A DNA stretch of 64,000 nt from Hermodice carunculata (GCA_964020975.1 OZ026629.1:45310961-45374960), one strand, 5' to 3'. Shown: positions 1 through 11,835, counted from the first letter of the stretch. Numbers and translations: made by a program. Notes: generated by a model from the letters alone, not told the origin.

Positions 1-1896
1 GAAAGGTTGTTTATCAACAACCATAATCCTGAAAAAGTCCTCATGTCACGTCCTTTGACCTTGTAAGGTCTATACATGCCAGCTCAATGGATTCACCATT
101 TGACCTTCAATAAGCTTCTTAAACACTGTATGATGTTTGGCTCAGGTGAAATTCAGATGGCCTGCTGTTTCCAGTCAAGAGTCACAGTAGTAATAAGTGA
201 TGGACAAACAGATGGATGGACGGATATATATGGGATGGGAAAGGTAACAACAGTACCCTTTTTACACCAGTGGGATCATTTACGAGTGTCTGAATTGCAT
301 TGTTAAGGCACTGTAGTACATCAGAAAGCGCACCTAAAATATGAAATCACCCAATTTGGTATCATTCAAAAGATAAGAACCCAAAGTTTAAAAATAGATA
401 GGATATATTATCAACGTCATGTTCTATTTCTGTTTTATTGGTTATCATCACAATAAAACATTATTTGGATTGGCGTTTTATATTATAAACAACTTTCATC
501 CAATTTCCTTTTACAGTACAAAGAAAGTCTTTCTACAAGTAGGAAAATTAATTTTAAATAAGAGCGTTTTACGTTTGTCTGGAAACATTCTTTTAGGTAT
601 TCAATATGCTCAAGCAGATATTTGTTGATTTTGGTCACACATTATGGCCAATACTGTGGATTAAAGAGAAATGAAGTATGTGAGAATATTACCGATTAAT
701 ACCAAATCTTGCTGGGTATTTTCCCACTTGAACAAAATTGTAAAATCAGCCTTCTTCAAATTTGAGCTGCAACACACACAGGAACAGAAAACATGCAAAA
801 TTTAAGCCCATGCATTTGCCCTGGGTTGATATCCATGCTGGCGTGCTTGTGACATGGATCCCCTGCACTGACCTTATCATCAGTTGGATTGCTCAAGGAT
901 ATAGAAATCCAAACTGCTTCTTTACAATAAACAAGTGGCAGGATGTAATCGTGTATTTAGCTGATAATTAGGAATTACTACCAGAAAGTAAACAAAAGCA
1001 ATTGACACAGTGGTAGTGTCCTTGCACAGCTTCTGTTCAAGCAGTTATTTTGAGATCACATTTTTCTTGATAAAAATTAATCAAAACCTGGCAGTTACTA
1101 TGTACCCCCTCCTGACAGAAATATCCAAATTAACTCTTACCCGTGACCATGAAACTGAAAGCACTTGGAGAAATTTTCAACATTAAAGCAGCAAGTTGTA
1201 AAATCCTTCCGTATTTTGATTTTGTTGTTAATATGTTTGAAAATGCTTCACTGAATTTGTTTCTAGTAGCCCTGGTTGGACCACTCAAGGCAGGTAGTTG
1301 TAGACATGAATTAGCAGTAAATGGCATGCTGGTAGTGGATACCAATAATGCAACAGCATTGAATATTCGCTCATGCATACACTTAATGATACATAATGGT
1401 AAATGGACATAAGCCATGGCACAGATGAACCTTTCTCCATTCCACCAATAGAAATTGTTGATGTTGCCTCCTGAATGTATACTCTTACCACCATGTACTT
1501 TATCTTCAAGAGAAGCCCTAGATAGCTTGGTTTGTTTAAAAAAGAAATGATTCCTGTTCTGCACTTGGTTGAGTTATGTGGGGTTTTTTTTCTGACTTGC
1601 TGTCTGCATTAAATTTCCTGCAGCCTTTTATAATTATTTAAACAAAGAATCTTCTGTGTGTCATCAGCAGCTTCATGCCCAAGCCCAGGATGAGGACTTT
1701 ATAACTGGCAATATTACCAGAATTCAAGGATTTCACTTTTTGTTTATCTTCTTTGGATTTTTAATGCAGGCACAGGGATCTCATTCCAGTAAATTGTAGC
1801 AGAACTTGACCCATATAAGTGCTACTTAATTTATGTTATTTACAATTGACAGAACTTTGGTGAATTGTCAACCAGCATTCAGTAATTAGGAAGGAA
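1..1896. other. Region with no recognised gene
   Basis: I see no exon, domain or full repeat that I can name here. Open frames exist on both strands (for example 1130-1564 on the minus strand) but have no family resemblance and no splice context. A stretch near 195-230 rich in GATGGA/GGACGG words resembles the ends of the modular repeats seen at 20.2 and 48.4 kb and may be a decayed piece of one. Confidence 0.5.
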
Positions 1897-1900
1897 TTAA

Positions 1901-2132
1901 CCCTTTCCCCCTTGAATTAAGACTGAGTCAACAGCTTTCCTTGGCATGGGTTGGGCACTAAGTGCCCAACCCATGCCAAGGAAAGCTGTTGACCTGGGGC
2001 ATGTGATCTTGAAAAGTCTCATGTACATTTCTCAGTCAAATTGTTTTTCATAACTGTAGAAATTAGTTAAAAACACTGAAGCAGACGACATTTGACCACC
2101 AGCCGGTTTTGGCCGGTTTGAGGGGGAAAGGG
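1901..2132. mobile_element. piggyBac-like short non-autonomous element (MITE)
   Basis: The element is 232 bases. It is flanked by TTAA at 1897-1900 and 2133-2136, the target duplication typical of piggyBac. Its ends are inverted repeats that share CCCTTTCCCCCT, then diverge. A perfect 67-base palindrome lies inside (1927-1993), and there is no coding capacity. Related, more decayed copies lie at about 16.03, 40.97, 41.17 and 63.45 kb. piggyBac TIRs usually begin CCC, which fits. The autonomous parent is not in the window. Confidence 0.75.
1927..1993. repeat. Perfect 67-base palindrome inside the MITE
   Basis: Two 33-base arms are exact reverse complements around a single central A. The outer ends read GTCAACAGCTTTCC and GGAAAGCTGTTGAC. 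The other family copies keep the same core with mismatches, so this copy is young or has been kept identical by conversion. Confidence 0.95.
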
Positions 2133-2271
2133 TTAAGTGGAAGTGGCATCACAGAACAAGATGGCAGCCCCCATGCATATGGTCCACATGGCTGCCTCCA
2201 CATGAACTTGTGTATTTTATTATTACTTGCTGCTTAAATACTTCCAATGGTTATACTGACTGTTTACAAAC

Positions 2272-3110
2272 ATGGATCCCACTCAGTTTAACTTGTGCAC
2301 TGCTGGAATTTAAAATCTATTTGATGAACTGAAAAATAATCAAACTGAAATCCACTAAGACCAAGTCACTGAATGGAACAGTCAATACAAGAAGGATAAA
2401 ATAGCCTCATTAGCCAAGACCCTCCAGCCTTGTGCAGGGGAAGTGAACAACCATACAAGGAACTTTTTATATGATATCAACTTACTGGAAGCACAGTTTA
2501 CTGGAGACAACTCAGCTCTCATTAACATTGCATGCAGAACAGTGTGTGGACCTCTCCGCAAAGAGGTATTACATTACCTGGACAGCCAACTTGAGGGACT
2601 AGAGGCTATGCCCATGCACATGCCTGAGGGGACATATTGAGCAAAGCTTCCTCACATCCAGTGAAGAGGAAAAACTGAGATTGAATTTAGAACAGATGAG
2701 ACAAAGGAGCAGAAAAAACTATAGCTTCATATAATCACTGCTTCCCTGCAGCGGTACAGGGAGCCTATCTAAACGATAGGTCTCAAGATGCAGAACGTGT
2801 TATTCTCAGACCTCTTAGGACAAAACGAATGTTCACCATATGTTATAGGTGTCGGAAGGGCCAAGAGTCCTTAGCTGCATGTATGAGCAAGACAGAATGT
2901 GCCATTAACCCTACATATCCCAACACATCAGCCAATGTCGGGGCAACTTTACCCTCTCAGCAGCCAGGAAGGGACAGGTGCATTTTATGTTTTAAATGTG
3001 GTGGAAATCACTGTAAGATTGGATGCCCTCATCATCACCCCAAACCTTGTCAACTGACCAACTGGACATCCACAGAGGGACCTCTCCAGGGAACACAGGG
3101 TAACTAATAA
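2272..3110 (+). pseudogene. Gypsy fossil: gag-like region with CCHC zinc knuckle
   Basis: The start is weakly gag-like. Near 2990-3040 there is a cysteine/histidine cluster of the nucleocapsid type (CFKCGGNHCKIGCP). It precedes the protease and RT parts, as expected for gag. It is a decayed part of the element at 2.1-8.85 kb. Confidence 0.6.
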
Positions 3111-3159
3111 ATGAAGGGGCAGACTGAATTTTTTTTTGGGGGGGGGGTTGTCAGTTAAG

Positions 3160-3400
3160 TGTGAAAACTTTGTTGTACATAGCTTGATTGATACTGGAGC
3201 AAGCATAAGTCTTCTGCATGTTAGTGTTGTTGACATTTGTAAAGATAGTGGCCGATGATGGGCGTTAACACCAGTGCCACCAGTGTATGATTTATCTGGT
3301 TCAGCAATTACTGTTTTTGGTACAACCAAAGTAAATTTTGATCAATTTGGAAATTTATCCATACTGATTGTAGATAATATTATTCATGATGGTATATGAG
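3160..3400 (+). pseudogene. Gypsy fossil: aspartic protease region
   Basis: A short stretch encodes the retropepsin signature DTGAS near 3190-3205, between the zinc knuckle and the RT. This position and motif are standard for Ty3/Gypsy pol. It is a decayed part of the same element. Confidence 0.65.
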
Positions 3401-3579
3401 GCAATGATACCTTGTTAGAGGGCAAGGCTGTTCTTGATCACAACAGGTGTCTCTTCACCTGGAAGGGCAGAGACCACAAGCTTCAACCATATGGACCCAG
3501 TCCTGTAATTGCAGAGCTACAGGCTCAGGAAGATGGTATGGCCTTTTTCAATGGTATGACAACCCCTGAATTCATAGAG

Positions 3580-4400
3580 GTAATAAAAAATTACAGAGTA
3601 TTTTACGAAAAGGGGAAAGCTTATGGGCAATGCCCTTTAACTGAAGTTATGATCAATATCGAGGATCACCCACCCATAAGGCAGCATCCCTATAGAACAC
3701 CTTTAGCAAAATGTTAAGTAGTTGATGACTGTATCAAGGAAATGCTTGCAGATGGAGTATTAGCACTGAGTAATTCGCCCTGGGCCTCCCCCTTGTTCCC
3801 AAGAAAGATGATACACTACACTTTTGTGTTGATGGCCACAAGTTAAAGGAAATCACAATAAAGGAAAGATATCCTTTACCATTAATACTGGATATTTTCA
3901 ACCAGCTTGGCAGTAAAGTTATATTAGTGCCACTGACTTGAAATCTGCATTTTTTCAATTAAAAATAGTGGACAATGATAGGGACAAGACTGCCTTTGTA
4001 TGTCATAGGGGGCTCTTCAATGTTACCACTGGGTATTTTGGACTAGCTACACGCCCAGATTTTTTCAGTGAACCATGGAAATGGCTCTTTCCAAACTCCA
4101 AGGTAAGTGTGTTTGGGTTTTTATCAATGGTCTTGCTATCTATCGCCTTCCCATCTGTTGAGCAGCATAAAAAAGATCTTGAAGATGTGTTTCAGTTGCT
4201 ATGGGCAGCAAAATTGCAGTTGAAGGCTTCCAAGTGCACCTTTGGAAGGACAAAGATCAAGCTTTTAGGGCACAGCATTACACCCCATCGTATCCAGAGT
4301 GACCCAGACAAGGTAACAGCTATTGTTGACATGTCGCCACCTACTTCAGCAAAACAGGTAAGATCTTTTGTTGGCATGGTCAACTATAACTCATAAAACA
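3580..4400 (+). pseudogene. Gypsy fossil: reverse transcriptase region
   Basis: Recognisable RT blocks occur in order: a PYRTPL-like entry segment, a segment like LADGVLALSNSPWASP, a LKSAFFQLKI block that in living elements reads DLKSAYHQI, and a LLGHSITPHRI connection block. These are Ty3/Gypsy RT hallmarks. It is a decayed part of the same element. Confidence 0.85.
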
Positions 4401-4489
4401 ATCCCTAGGTATAGCTGTCTAGTACAGCTACTGAATAAATTGACATGAAAACACTAACACTTCATTTGGGGTTCCAAGCAACATAAAGC

Positions 4490-4905
4490 ATTTGAGTCCT
4501 TGAAACCACTGTTGGCGTCATCAATGTTTGTGGCATATCCTCACATAGACCAGAGTTATAAACTCTACACAGACTCAAGTGATACTTTTGTTGATGGAAT
4601 TTTAGTCCAAGACAACGATGAGGGGGTAGAAAGCATCCAGCACATTTCTCACCAGTTGTCTGCCACCCAGACAAAATGGTCGACAATTAAGAAAGATGCT
4701 CATGCAGTGGTGTTCTACATGCATAAGCTTTTTGCTTACCTTTATGGCACTGACTTCCTGGTACTGACAGACCATACTCTTGATGCCTTTACACAAGAAA
4801 AGCACAATACAAAGATCCATCATTGGGATGTTTTCCTCACCAAGTTTGGGGCAAAAATGCAATATGTTCAAGCATTACTTGCCTCCAGCTCCACAGATTA
4901 GTGTA
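4490..4905 (+). pseudogene. Gypsy fossil: RNase H region
   Basis: The segment YKLYTDSSDTFVDGILVQ, followed by HISHQLS and a DHTLD block, matches the RNase H domain that follows RT in Gypsy pol (YTDAS...GAVL, SR.L, TDH..L). It is a decayed part of the same element. Confidence 0.85.
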
Positions 4906-5140
4906 TTTGATACAGCTGACTGGATTGACCCAGATGCTATCCAGGGAATTAGGTCACTAGACCTTATTCCTTTGGAGGCAGATGATTCAGAAGCTGAAGC
5001 TATCTGTAAAGTTCAACATAGTGAGTTTCCTACCCTATTTACAGAAGCTGGGACATTGGATTCCAACTATGAAGTGCATGATGGTTTGCTTTATTCAATA
5101 ACGTGGTCAACAGGTACTTCTGCTTAGTATCCTTGTCTGC

Positions 5141-5460
5141 TTATAGTATTAGTAGTAGTATTTATTGACTCAACCGGTCCAAAGCAATACAAAAGGCAAA
5201 TGACATATAAAGTAACAGTCAATCACAAAACAGGAGAATATTCAATTATCAACACAGTATCTTACATAATTAGAGTTCGTTCAATAAAAAAAATGACAAT
5301 ATTTCACGGATGATTCTGAAATCCTCGATCCCTTGTGCTTGTATGATACATCGAGGGTATTCCAGAGAGGGTCTGTGGTATTTGTCATGAATATCGTGTA
5401 CGAGCGGACACCACTGGATCACATGAGCCTCATCTTGTACACTCACATGAGGACTTTCAT
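5141..5460 (-). mobile_element. Probable LINE 3' tail nested in the Gypsy fossil
   Basis: About 320 bases between the RNase H and integrase parts do not fit the retroelement. Read on the minus strand the block ends in AATAAATACTACTACTAATA, a short-unit tail like that of CR1/L2-type LINEs. A weak WNTL segment further up recalls the end of LINE ORF2. The insert is short, as expected for a 5'-truncated copy. The family is uncertain. Confidence 0.4.
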
Positions 5461-5479
5461 ACTAATGTGATTAAAAGAT

Positions 5480-6360
5480 GCTAGCCACATGGCTGTGTTA
5501 AATACCCTAGATAGAAACAGGGAAGCTCATGTTTGGCCAGGAATGTGTCAGGATGTTGCCAAGCAACTGAAATTATGTCCTGCTTGTGCAGTCAACCAAA
5601 GATGAGTAAAGCTGGTGCCCATGAGTGACATGCCTCTCCCAACCAGCTGTATGCAGGTTGTGGTCATGGATCTTATTGGCCCTTTCAGAATTTCTGACCA
5701 AGGAAATAGGTACCTCTTAGTGATCGTAGACCATTTAAGTGGGTGGTCAAAAGCCATTCCTATTCCCAGAAAAACTATCCATGCAATGCAGGATGCCCTT
5801 GCCAGGGACTTCTTTGAATGTCATGCAGTACCTCAGGTAGTAATTACTGAGTGTGGCACAGAATTCCCCGCATCCAGTTTTAAGAGTTATCTTAAGGACC
5901 TTGGAGCAGAGCATTGACAGTCCTGTCCTTATCAGCCAGACACAAATGCTAAGAAAGAGCAGTTCAGGGATACCTTAAAGGAAATGACCAACAAGCTGAT
6001 AAATAACAGTGCTCAAAACTGGTAAGAACAGTTGGCTAATGCTCTGTGGACTTACTGGCACAGTACCAACGCTTTCACAGGATATGCCCCACTTTTTCTT
6101 ATATGTGGCCAGGGCGGGCACCTTCCCTTGACTAAATGTTTTGAGTGTCGTCTGAGGGAGAAGTGCTGACAGGTTGCTTGAGTGAATTATCTGATGCCCT
6201 GGTCTCAGCTCAGCAAAATCTAGCTGACTCAAGGGAGTATAATAGGCAACAATTAAATGCTAGGGCAAATGCTGGTGAGCTAAAGCCTGGAGACACTGTG
6301 ATACTCAAGGCTGCGGAAAAGTTGAATAAGGTAAACCTGTATCCAGGGAGAAATACTTGA
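5480..6360 (+). pseudogene. Gypsy fossil: integrase region
   Basis: A zinc-binding style N-terminus (HVWPGM, then CPAC) leads to a catalytic-core segment: VVVMDLIGPF, YLLVIVDHLSGW, then VPQVVITECGTEF. These are the integrase D,D blocks of Ty3/Gypsy elements. It is a decayed part of the same element. Confidence 0.85.
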
Positions 6361-6989
6361 ATGAGTACTCGACTGTCAATTGTGCAGCCAGTAAGACTGA
6401 CTATAAATGTACACTCCATGGAAGGGCTCAATTCTGAGAGACAGGAATCTCCTCAAGATGATCAAGAGACAACTCTGATGAACTCCAAAATTTGGAGCAT
6501 TCACATGGCATGGGCAGTGGTCAAAGCTTTAACTACTTATGCAAGGACCACGAGTTCCATGTATCACCCATTGCTATGGCACCAGACTTAATACTCAATG
6601 GTCTGCTCTAAGTACTGATCAGGAGACACATCTTGATTCCATGGTTTCCCATACATGCCATGCACATGTTCATCGTGGTCCATATAGAGTGGAAGATAGA
6701 CGCCCATTACAAGGCTAATGGCCCAAAATCAAAGTGTGTGTGATTGAGGCCTATCTTCCATTGCCAGCGCCCCTTAATGGGATTAATGGAGACCAACAAG
6801 ATGCTATCACCTCTGGTGTCTTGATAACTCCACGTACTAACCTTGAGATGACTGAACCTGTATATTTTACATGATTACAAGCTAGGCAGGAGACCAGTAC
6901 CTCCCAGGCCAGCAAGGGCTCAGCATTAGAATGTCCTCTCATGGGTGAAGAATTGAAACAGCAAAGACTAGGGGCAGTAGAGCTGGTCA

Positions 6990-8840
6990 CTTCTATTTGT
7001 TTTGCTTGATGATTACGGTGATCGTGGTTTTGGAATGTGTCAAGGCCCCAGTGCAGCCTCTGCAAGATGGTCTATTCGTAACCAAAGTCGACCAACTCCA
7101 GGTTCAGTCAGAATGGACACTTCCCGTGGTCATTGATAATCCAGAAGTAGACCCAACATACTAAACAGCATTAATATTGTTTTAGAACAAGCAGAACGAG
7201 CAGCAGCAAAGGAACTTATATCTGATATAACCTACTGTTCTTGGCTTGTATGTTTACGATCATTGAAGTCTCACATCAACACCATAGCACAGGACTGAGG
7301 CCAAAACCTCAAAGTACTAAGCATGGTTGGTTCAGTTTCATTGGCTGTATTGTGAATACCTTGTTTGGCCTAGCCACTGACAATAGTGTTGCCGCATGCC
7401 ACCAGGCAATGGACAGAACACATCATATGCAGAAAATTGTGAGTGGCCAGGTAAATGAACTTACCACTGTGTTGAACTGCACTCATGCTGCTGTGTCTTA
7501 GAACTACTAACATCTTAACCAGGTTACATTTTTCATGACTAAATCATTAATTCCAAAATTGAACACAGTCTCATCACAATCAATGAGACTACAATTAGAC
7601 TCATCTGACTGGCGCAAGCCTTCTATTTCAAATACATTGTCTCACTGCTAGAACAAGTGACTGCCTCTTATTTACATGGAGTACAATGCTACAACAGACA
7701 GAAGGCTTCTCTGGAAATTGGTTAACAGAAGACATTTTAAAACGCAAAACACAATTGACATGTGCTGCCTCGAGCCACCACCAGTAGCATTTATCCAGTA
7801 CAGCCTGTGCAATGGTATTATGAATGTGCACAGGTATATCCTTTGTGGGGTGCAAACTTTCTTTTGTACTGGCTTAAGTTACTAATCATGGATGGCAAGG
7901 AGTATCATCACTACTACATAGCAACCTGGCCTGTGCCCTACAAAAAGAAGGGGTACACCATTAAGATCATTTGAGAACCTGTGGATGTGGGACATAATAC
8001 AGCTGATGGTAGCATTTTCACCCTGTGGGTTGCATGGGTTGGTGCCCTATGGTCTGCAGGACAGGACCTTTATTTTCAGCAAAACGGTGGGAGTGATCAT
8101 GCACTTTAATAAATGGTAATCATAACCAACTTAAGAACTGCCTGTTCATTCTTAAGAAACAAGCTCACAGAACCCAAATTACTGAAATTAGTTATTGTGA
8201 GTATATCACTGCAACTTGGAAAGACACTTTCTGCACACATTGTAAGGGTAAAGATGCTGCAAGACAACAGGTACCAGATGGAGTTTACTTACTACCTAAT
8301 TGCGTTGCTATGGGACATGAATGGACCTTAACAGCACTTATTAGGTAGGGTATGTCACATATCAGTAACTGTAATATGCCTGTCAGTACCAGATGCTTTC
8401 AACATCACTGATATATTATACCACAGGTAAAGGCTCATAAACGTTTAAAGACACCTCATCTGAATTCCCTAACTCCCATCAATCAGGTTTCTTTGGCCCC
8501 AATTAAGCAGACATCAGCACTAGTAGGCTGGAAAGAAAGACATGGTAGTTGAGTATCCTTTGGTCTCGTGTTTACAATGGTCCTCATATTGCTGGTTTGG
8601 GCCTTCTGGGGGTCCTTGCTTGGCATAAAAGATCCTCCATTGCCTCTTTTCTTTTGCATATCACCAATCCTGAACCCACTAACATGAGGAAATATTGTCT
8701 GACTGATCAGGTGGACGGGGAAGAGAAAAAAGTGGCATCTCCCATTTCCCCTCTTTCTGACCAACAGCCTGATGAATCGAATAAGCCAGTTGCTGAAATC
8801 TCTGTAGCCTTATCTCCTAAATTTTTGGCTAAGTAAGTAT
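6990..8840 (+). pseudogene. Gypsy fossil: env-like region
   Basis: Downstream of integrase, a segment around 7320-7385 reads WFSFIGCIVNTLFGLATD. It resembles the fusion-peptide region (GLF..IG...LFG) of errantivirus and baculovirus F-type envelope proteins. A cysteine-bearing extracellular-like stretch and a possible membrane segment follow towards 8.6 kb. Assignment rests on position and this one motif. The region is badly decayed. Confidence 0.5.
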
Positions 8841-8850
8841 CAAAATTTAT

Positions 8851-9639
8851 AATTTAGCAAATTCCCACTTTTTGTGAAGTGTGTCATGTGGAGTGGGGGC
8901 ATCCACAAGTAGAAACAATGACAGATGTGTCATTAAAGGGGTATTTTGGTAATTCTTATTATGGATGCCTACTCATAGCTTTAACTTATGTTGTCAGCAT
9001 ATTGTGGTACATGTACATCTAGTACATCTAGTGACATACCTGGCACTCTGCACTGGTGAATTATAAAATGACGAGTGGATTGCTTTGGTAACTATCTTGG
9101 TAACTATTTCAGGCTCATTCTTAGAATGAGTAAGGTTATAGCAGCACTTCATGTGCACGCAAATTGTACTGATATTATTGGTAACTGCATATTAACATGT
9201 CATAGGTAACAATATATAATATGCAGACAAGATGGTTTCATGGTAACCATTTGCATGATATTTTTTTAACTCACTATTGAGAACTAAGCTAATGATTTGT
9301 AATATTTTTACATATTATCATCCATATATTCCCTGAATCATTTCTGTATCACCATATATTATTGTGTATTGCCCCTCCCCCCCCCCCCCCAGTTATGATT
9401 GTATTCATGGCACTACCTGGTAATGCTACTTTAGTCATGCCCATGAGTATGTGGTTGTCTTTGTGAAACCCACAGTAGTCAGCCATATTGCCCATGCATT
9501 GGTCTAGCTTATTCCCTTAAATCACACGAGGGAGCAAATTTCTTTGTAATTTTTATACCAGGGGCTGATTATTGCAACATTTGAGATATTTGGGGTAATA
9601 TCAGTATTTGGCCAGCGCCAGGGTGGGGGTGGGGGTGGT
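8851..9639. other. Spacer between two retroelement fossils
   Basis: No gene is recognised. The stretch may include the remains of a 3' LTR of the Gypsy fossil (a purine-rich GTGGAGTGGGGGCA at about 8889-8902 is a possible polypurine tract), but no matching copy was found upstream. A C-rich run lies at about 9367-9391. Confidence 0.35.
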
Positions 9640-9829
9640 ATATGATTCCATGGGCACTGGACTCCTGTGTCAGACTGGCAACAGGCCGGGATGACAGGAC
9701 AAACTGCCTGATACTGTTCAAGATTAAGTCAACTAGGCAGGAAGCCCTACAATGCCCACTTAAATGTGCACAGACATATAGGCCTGCATTGAATCTTAAC
9801 CACAAGAGTGCCATAAGCTGGAACACGGT

Positions 9830-10720
9830 GGCTACTCTGATGGGATCCAGAAGGCCTAACCAGCAAGTATCAGAGCCTCAGCAAAGGAGCATGTTATGCC
9901 TGCAAAGGCGTACATGCCTTCCTCTAGCACTATCATGTCATGCAAGTAGTGCTCGGCGAAGGTTGTGGATGATCGCCAGTGGCTGTCGCACAGAATGTGG
10001 ACAACTGCAACATTCCACAGGACATACCAGGAAGCATTGAAGGTTCACACCTCTTGGGCTCTGGGTGAGACAAGCTGCAAGGCACCAGGCCTTTCTGGTG
10101 AGATCTCATTGGCCTTAGGAATCATCTGCTTAATCCACAATGAAATCATGTTTCTACAAACTTGCTCCTTACATGGGTTACTCAGTGGTAGAACGAGGGC
10201 AGACCTCCTTCCTCCGAGTCTGTCTATGTGGGAAAAGTACAAGCAGAGAGCTCTGCCTAGGCACAGGGCTCTTTCCTTGGGAGGAAGAGCAGCACAGAGG
10301 GTAAAACCCTTGAAGGCCATAGCCGGATCTCAAGCCACTCGGTTCTTTGCAAGGAAGCTCAAGTGAGGCCTCAGAGTCACCTGGGAGTGGTCAGGAAACC
10401 ATTGGAGTCAGTCATGAGCCAAAGCATGGATCTCACTTCTCCTAACCTCCGAAGGGAGTGTTTTCCACATCCAGTACTTGAGGAACTTGCTTGGGTTCCT
10501 CAAATCACTCAAATGGCTACCAATTCAACATGAATAAAATCAGCAGTAGGTCCCACCTGGGCAGGACCCATCGCGTTGCCAGAAAACCCTGTACTGTTCT
10601 CGAGGTCTTCCCTAAGACTTCCCACTGATACAACAGGAAGATGTCCGCAATGCACGGAGACCATGGGTGAATTCCTTTATTGGTGCACCAGTTGGAAAAC
10701 ATGTTTCATCGAGCCAAGTA
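9830..10720 (-). pseudogene. DIRS fossil: tyrosine recombinase region
   Basis: An N-terminal-like segment (WCTNKGIHPWSP, then ADIFLLYQW) and a later segment (SLWIKQMI, then PRAQEV in the place of the HSTR-type motif, then TFAEHYL) align in order with the recombinase of DIRS elements. The match is partial and the copy is decayed. Confidence 0.6.
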
Positions 10721-10799
10721 AACAGTCAGAGAAAATCAAACCCTCCTCTGCAATTCTATCTCAGATTAATTCAAAGAAGCCTCTGTCATGGATGTGCTG

Positions 10800-11690
10800 T
10801 GAGATAATGCCCAAGCATGGAGGTTAAGCACACGAGGGTTCCTGTGGGACTTGCTCATCTGCGGCTCCACCAGAAGCTTCGGCCATGCCGGTAATTGTAG
10901 TGGAGGCTCAACGCTTAATTCCAGTAGGTCAACCAAGCAATCACTCCGGGGCCACCTGGGGGTGACCAGAATCAGATTGCAATCATGGAACCAAACCTTG
11001 CACAGGACCCTGGGAAGGATCTGGCAGGGCAGAAGGGCATACACCCACAGATTACTGGAGTCCATGGCTACAGTGTCCACCGCTAAGGCCTGGGAGACGT
11101 AAACTGGCAGTTTTGCATTCTCAGGAGTTTCAAACAGATCCACATGTGGAGTTCCGCATCTCGCCCACACAGCCTGACTGACCCTAGAGTGGAGCGACAA
11201 CTCCGTACCTGCTGGCTGACCCCTTCTTGAGAGTTGGTCAGCCAGGACATTTTGATGTCCCAGGGCCTTCCTCGAGAGTGTGCGGACGTTGAGTTCGGAG
11301 CACCATCTGGTGATGCATCTGGCAAACTCTGTCCGGTTCCTGGACCCTATCCCATCCTGGCTGTTGAGGAAGGCAACCACCGCCGACTGAGATGTCTGCA
11401 GGCAGGAGGGGTCTAAAGGGAGTTAGGCGAACTTCTGAGCATCAGGTCCAAGCGAGAGCAGGCTCAATGTGAAAGCAGCGAGCTGCTCTGTCGACAGGGT
11501 CTGCTCAGAGCAGAGCTCCAGTTCCGCTTGCCACTCAAGGGAGAGTGGCAGCCAGCTCAAATGCAGGAACAAGCAGGATTGCCAACTGCTTGCTCTGAGG
11601 CAAAGCCACCTGGGGTGCAGAAGGGACTGCCATTACTGCTGTTGCCCATAGTGGAGGCATCCAATTTTTGCAAGTCAAAAGTGGGACCTG
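10800..11690 (-). pseudogene. DIRS fossil: RT/RNase H tail
   Basis: Distinct DIRS motifs occur in order on the minus strand: VVAFLNSQDG, VLADQLSRRG, HVDLFETPENAKLPVYVS, LVTPRWPR, and a closing LNLHAWALS. They match the conserved RNase H tail of DIRS-like elements as I remember it from animal genomes. Confidence 0.8.
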
Positions 11691-11785
11691 GCCTTTTTAA
11701 GTCTCTAAGCCACCTGTGTCCTAGCCCAACTCCACTAAATTTTATTTTTACGTAAAGATATCCTGTGAAACCTTTCAAATACACA

Positions 11786-11835
11786 TTTTATTAACAAACA
11801 AGCACAGTGCATTATACAGGATAAATTCTTTTATT
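11786..11835 (-). terminator. Candidate polyadenylation signals of the ZO gene
   Basis: On the minus strand two AATAAA hexamers occur 43 bases apart (plus-strand TTTATT at 11830-11835 and 11787-11792), just upstream of the DIRS fossil. Their place after a repeat-poor AT-rich stretch makes them good candidates for the mRNA end. No transcript evidence is available here. Confidence 0.4.

Larger units (their letters stand above)
2140..8850 (+). mobile_element. Ty3/Gypsy-type retroelement fossil with env-like region
   Basis: This is a broken copy of a Ty3/Gypsy retroelement in the usual order: gag with zinc knuckle, protease, reverse transcriptase, RNase H, integrase, then an env-like region. The envelope placed after integrase recalls errantivirus-like lineages. 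The reading frame is interrupted many times (well over ten), so it is an old, inactive copy. I could not identify matching LTRs at its ends, so the limits given are those of recognisable internal sequence. A LINE-like tail has inserted between the RNase H and integrase parts (about 5.14-5.46 kb). Confidence 0.85.
9640..11690 (-). mobile_element. DIRS-type retroelement fossil (tyrosine recombinase class)
   Basis: Read on the minus strand, this is the RT/RNase H tail of a DIRS-like polyprotein followed by a tyrosine-recombinase-like region, the order used by DIRS elements. Only the 3' two thirds or so is recognisable. The copy is broken in several places. I did not find the inverted terminal repeats or internal complementary region of an intact DIRS. 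It sits just past the likely 3' end of the ZO gene, in the same orientation. Confidence 0.75.

Noticed and set aside
1130-1564. 144-codon minus-strand frame near the window start
   Set aside because: I recognise no motif. An overlapping frame of similar quality exists, and nothing supports transcription.
1700-9600. LTR pair for the Gypsy fossil
   Set aside because: I compared the flanks by eye and found no long direct repeat. The purine-rich stretch at about 8889 is suggestive only.
11234-11755. Plus-strand open frames
   Set aside because: They are antisense shadows of the DIRS fossil, whose minus-strand product has clear DIRS motifs.
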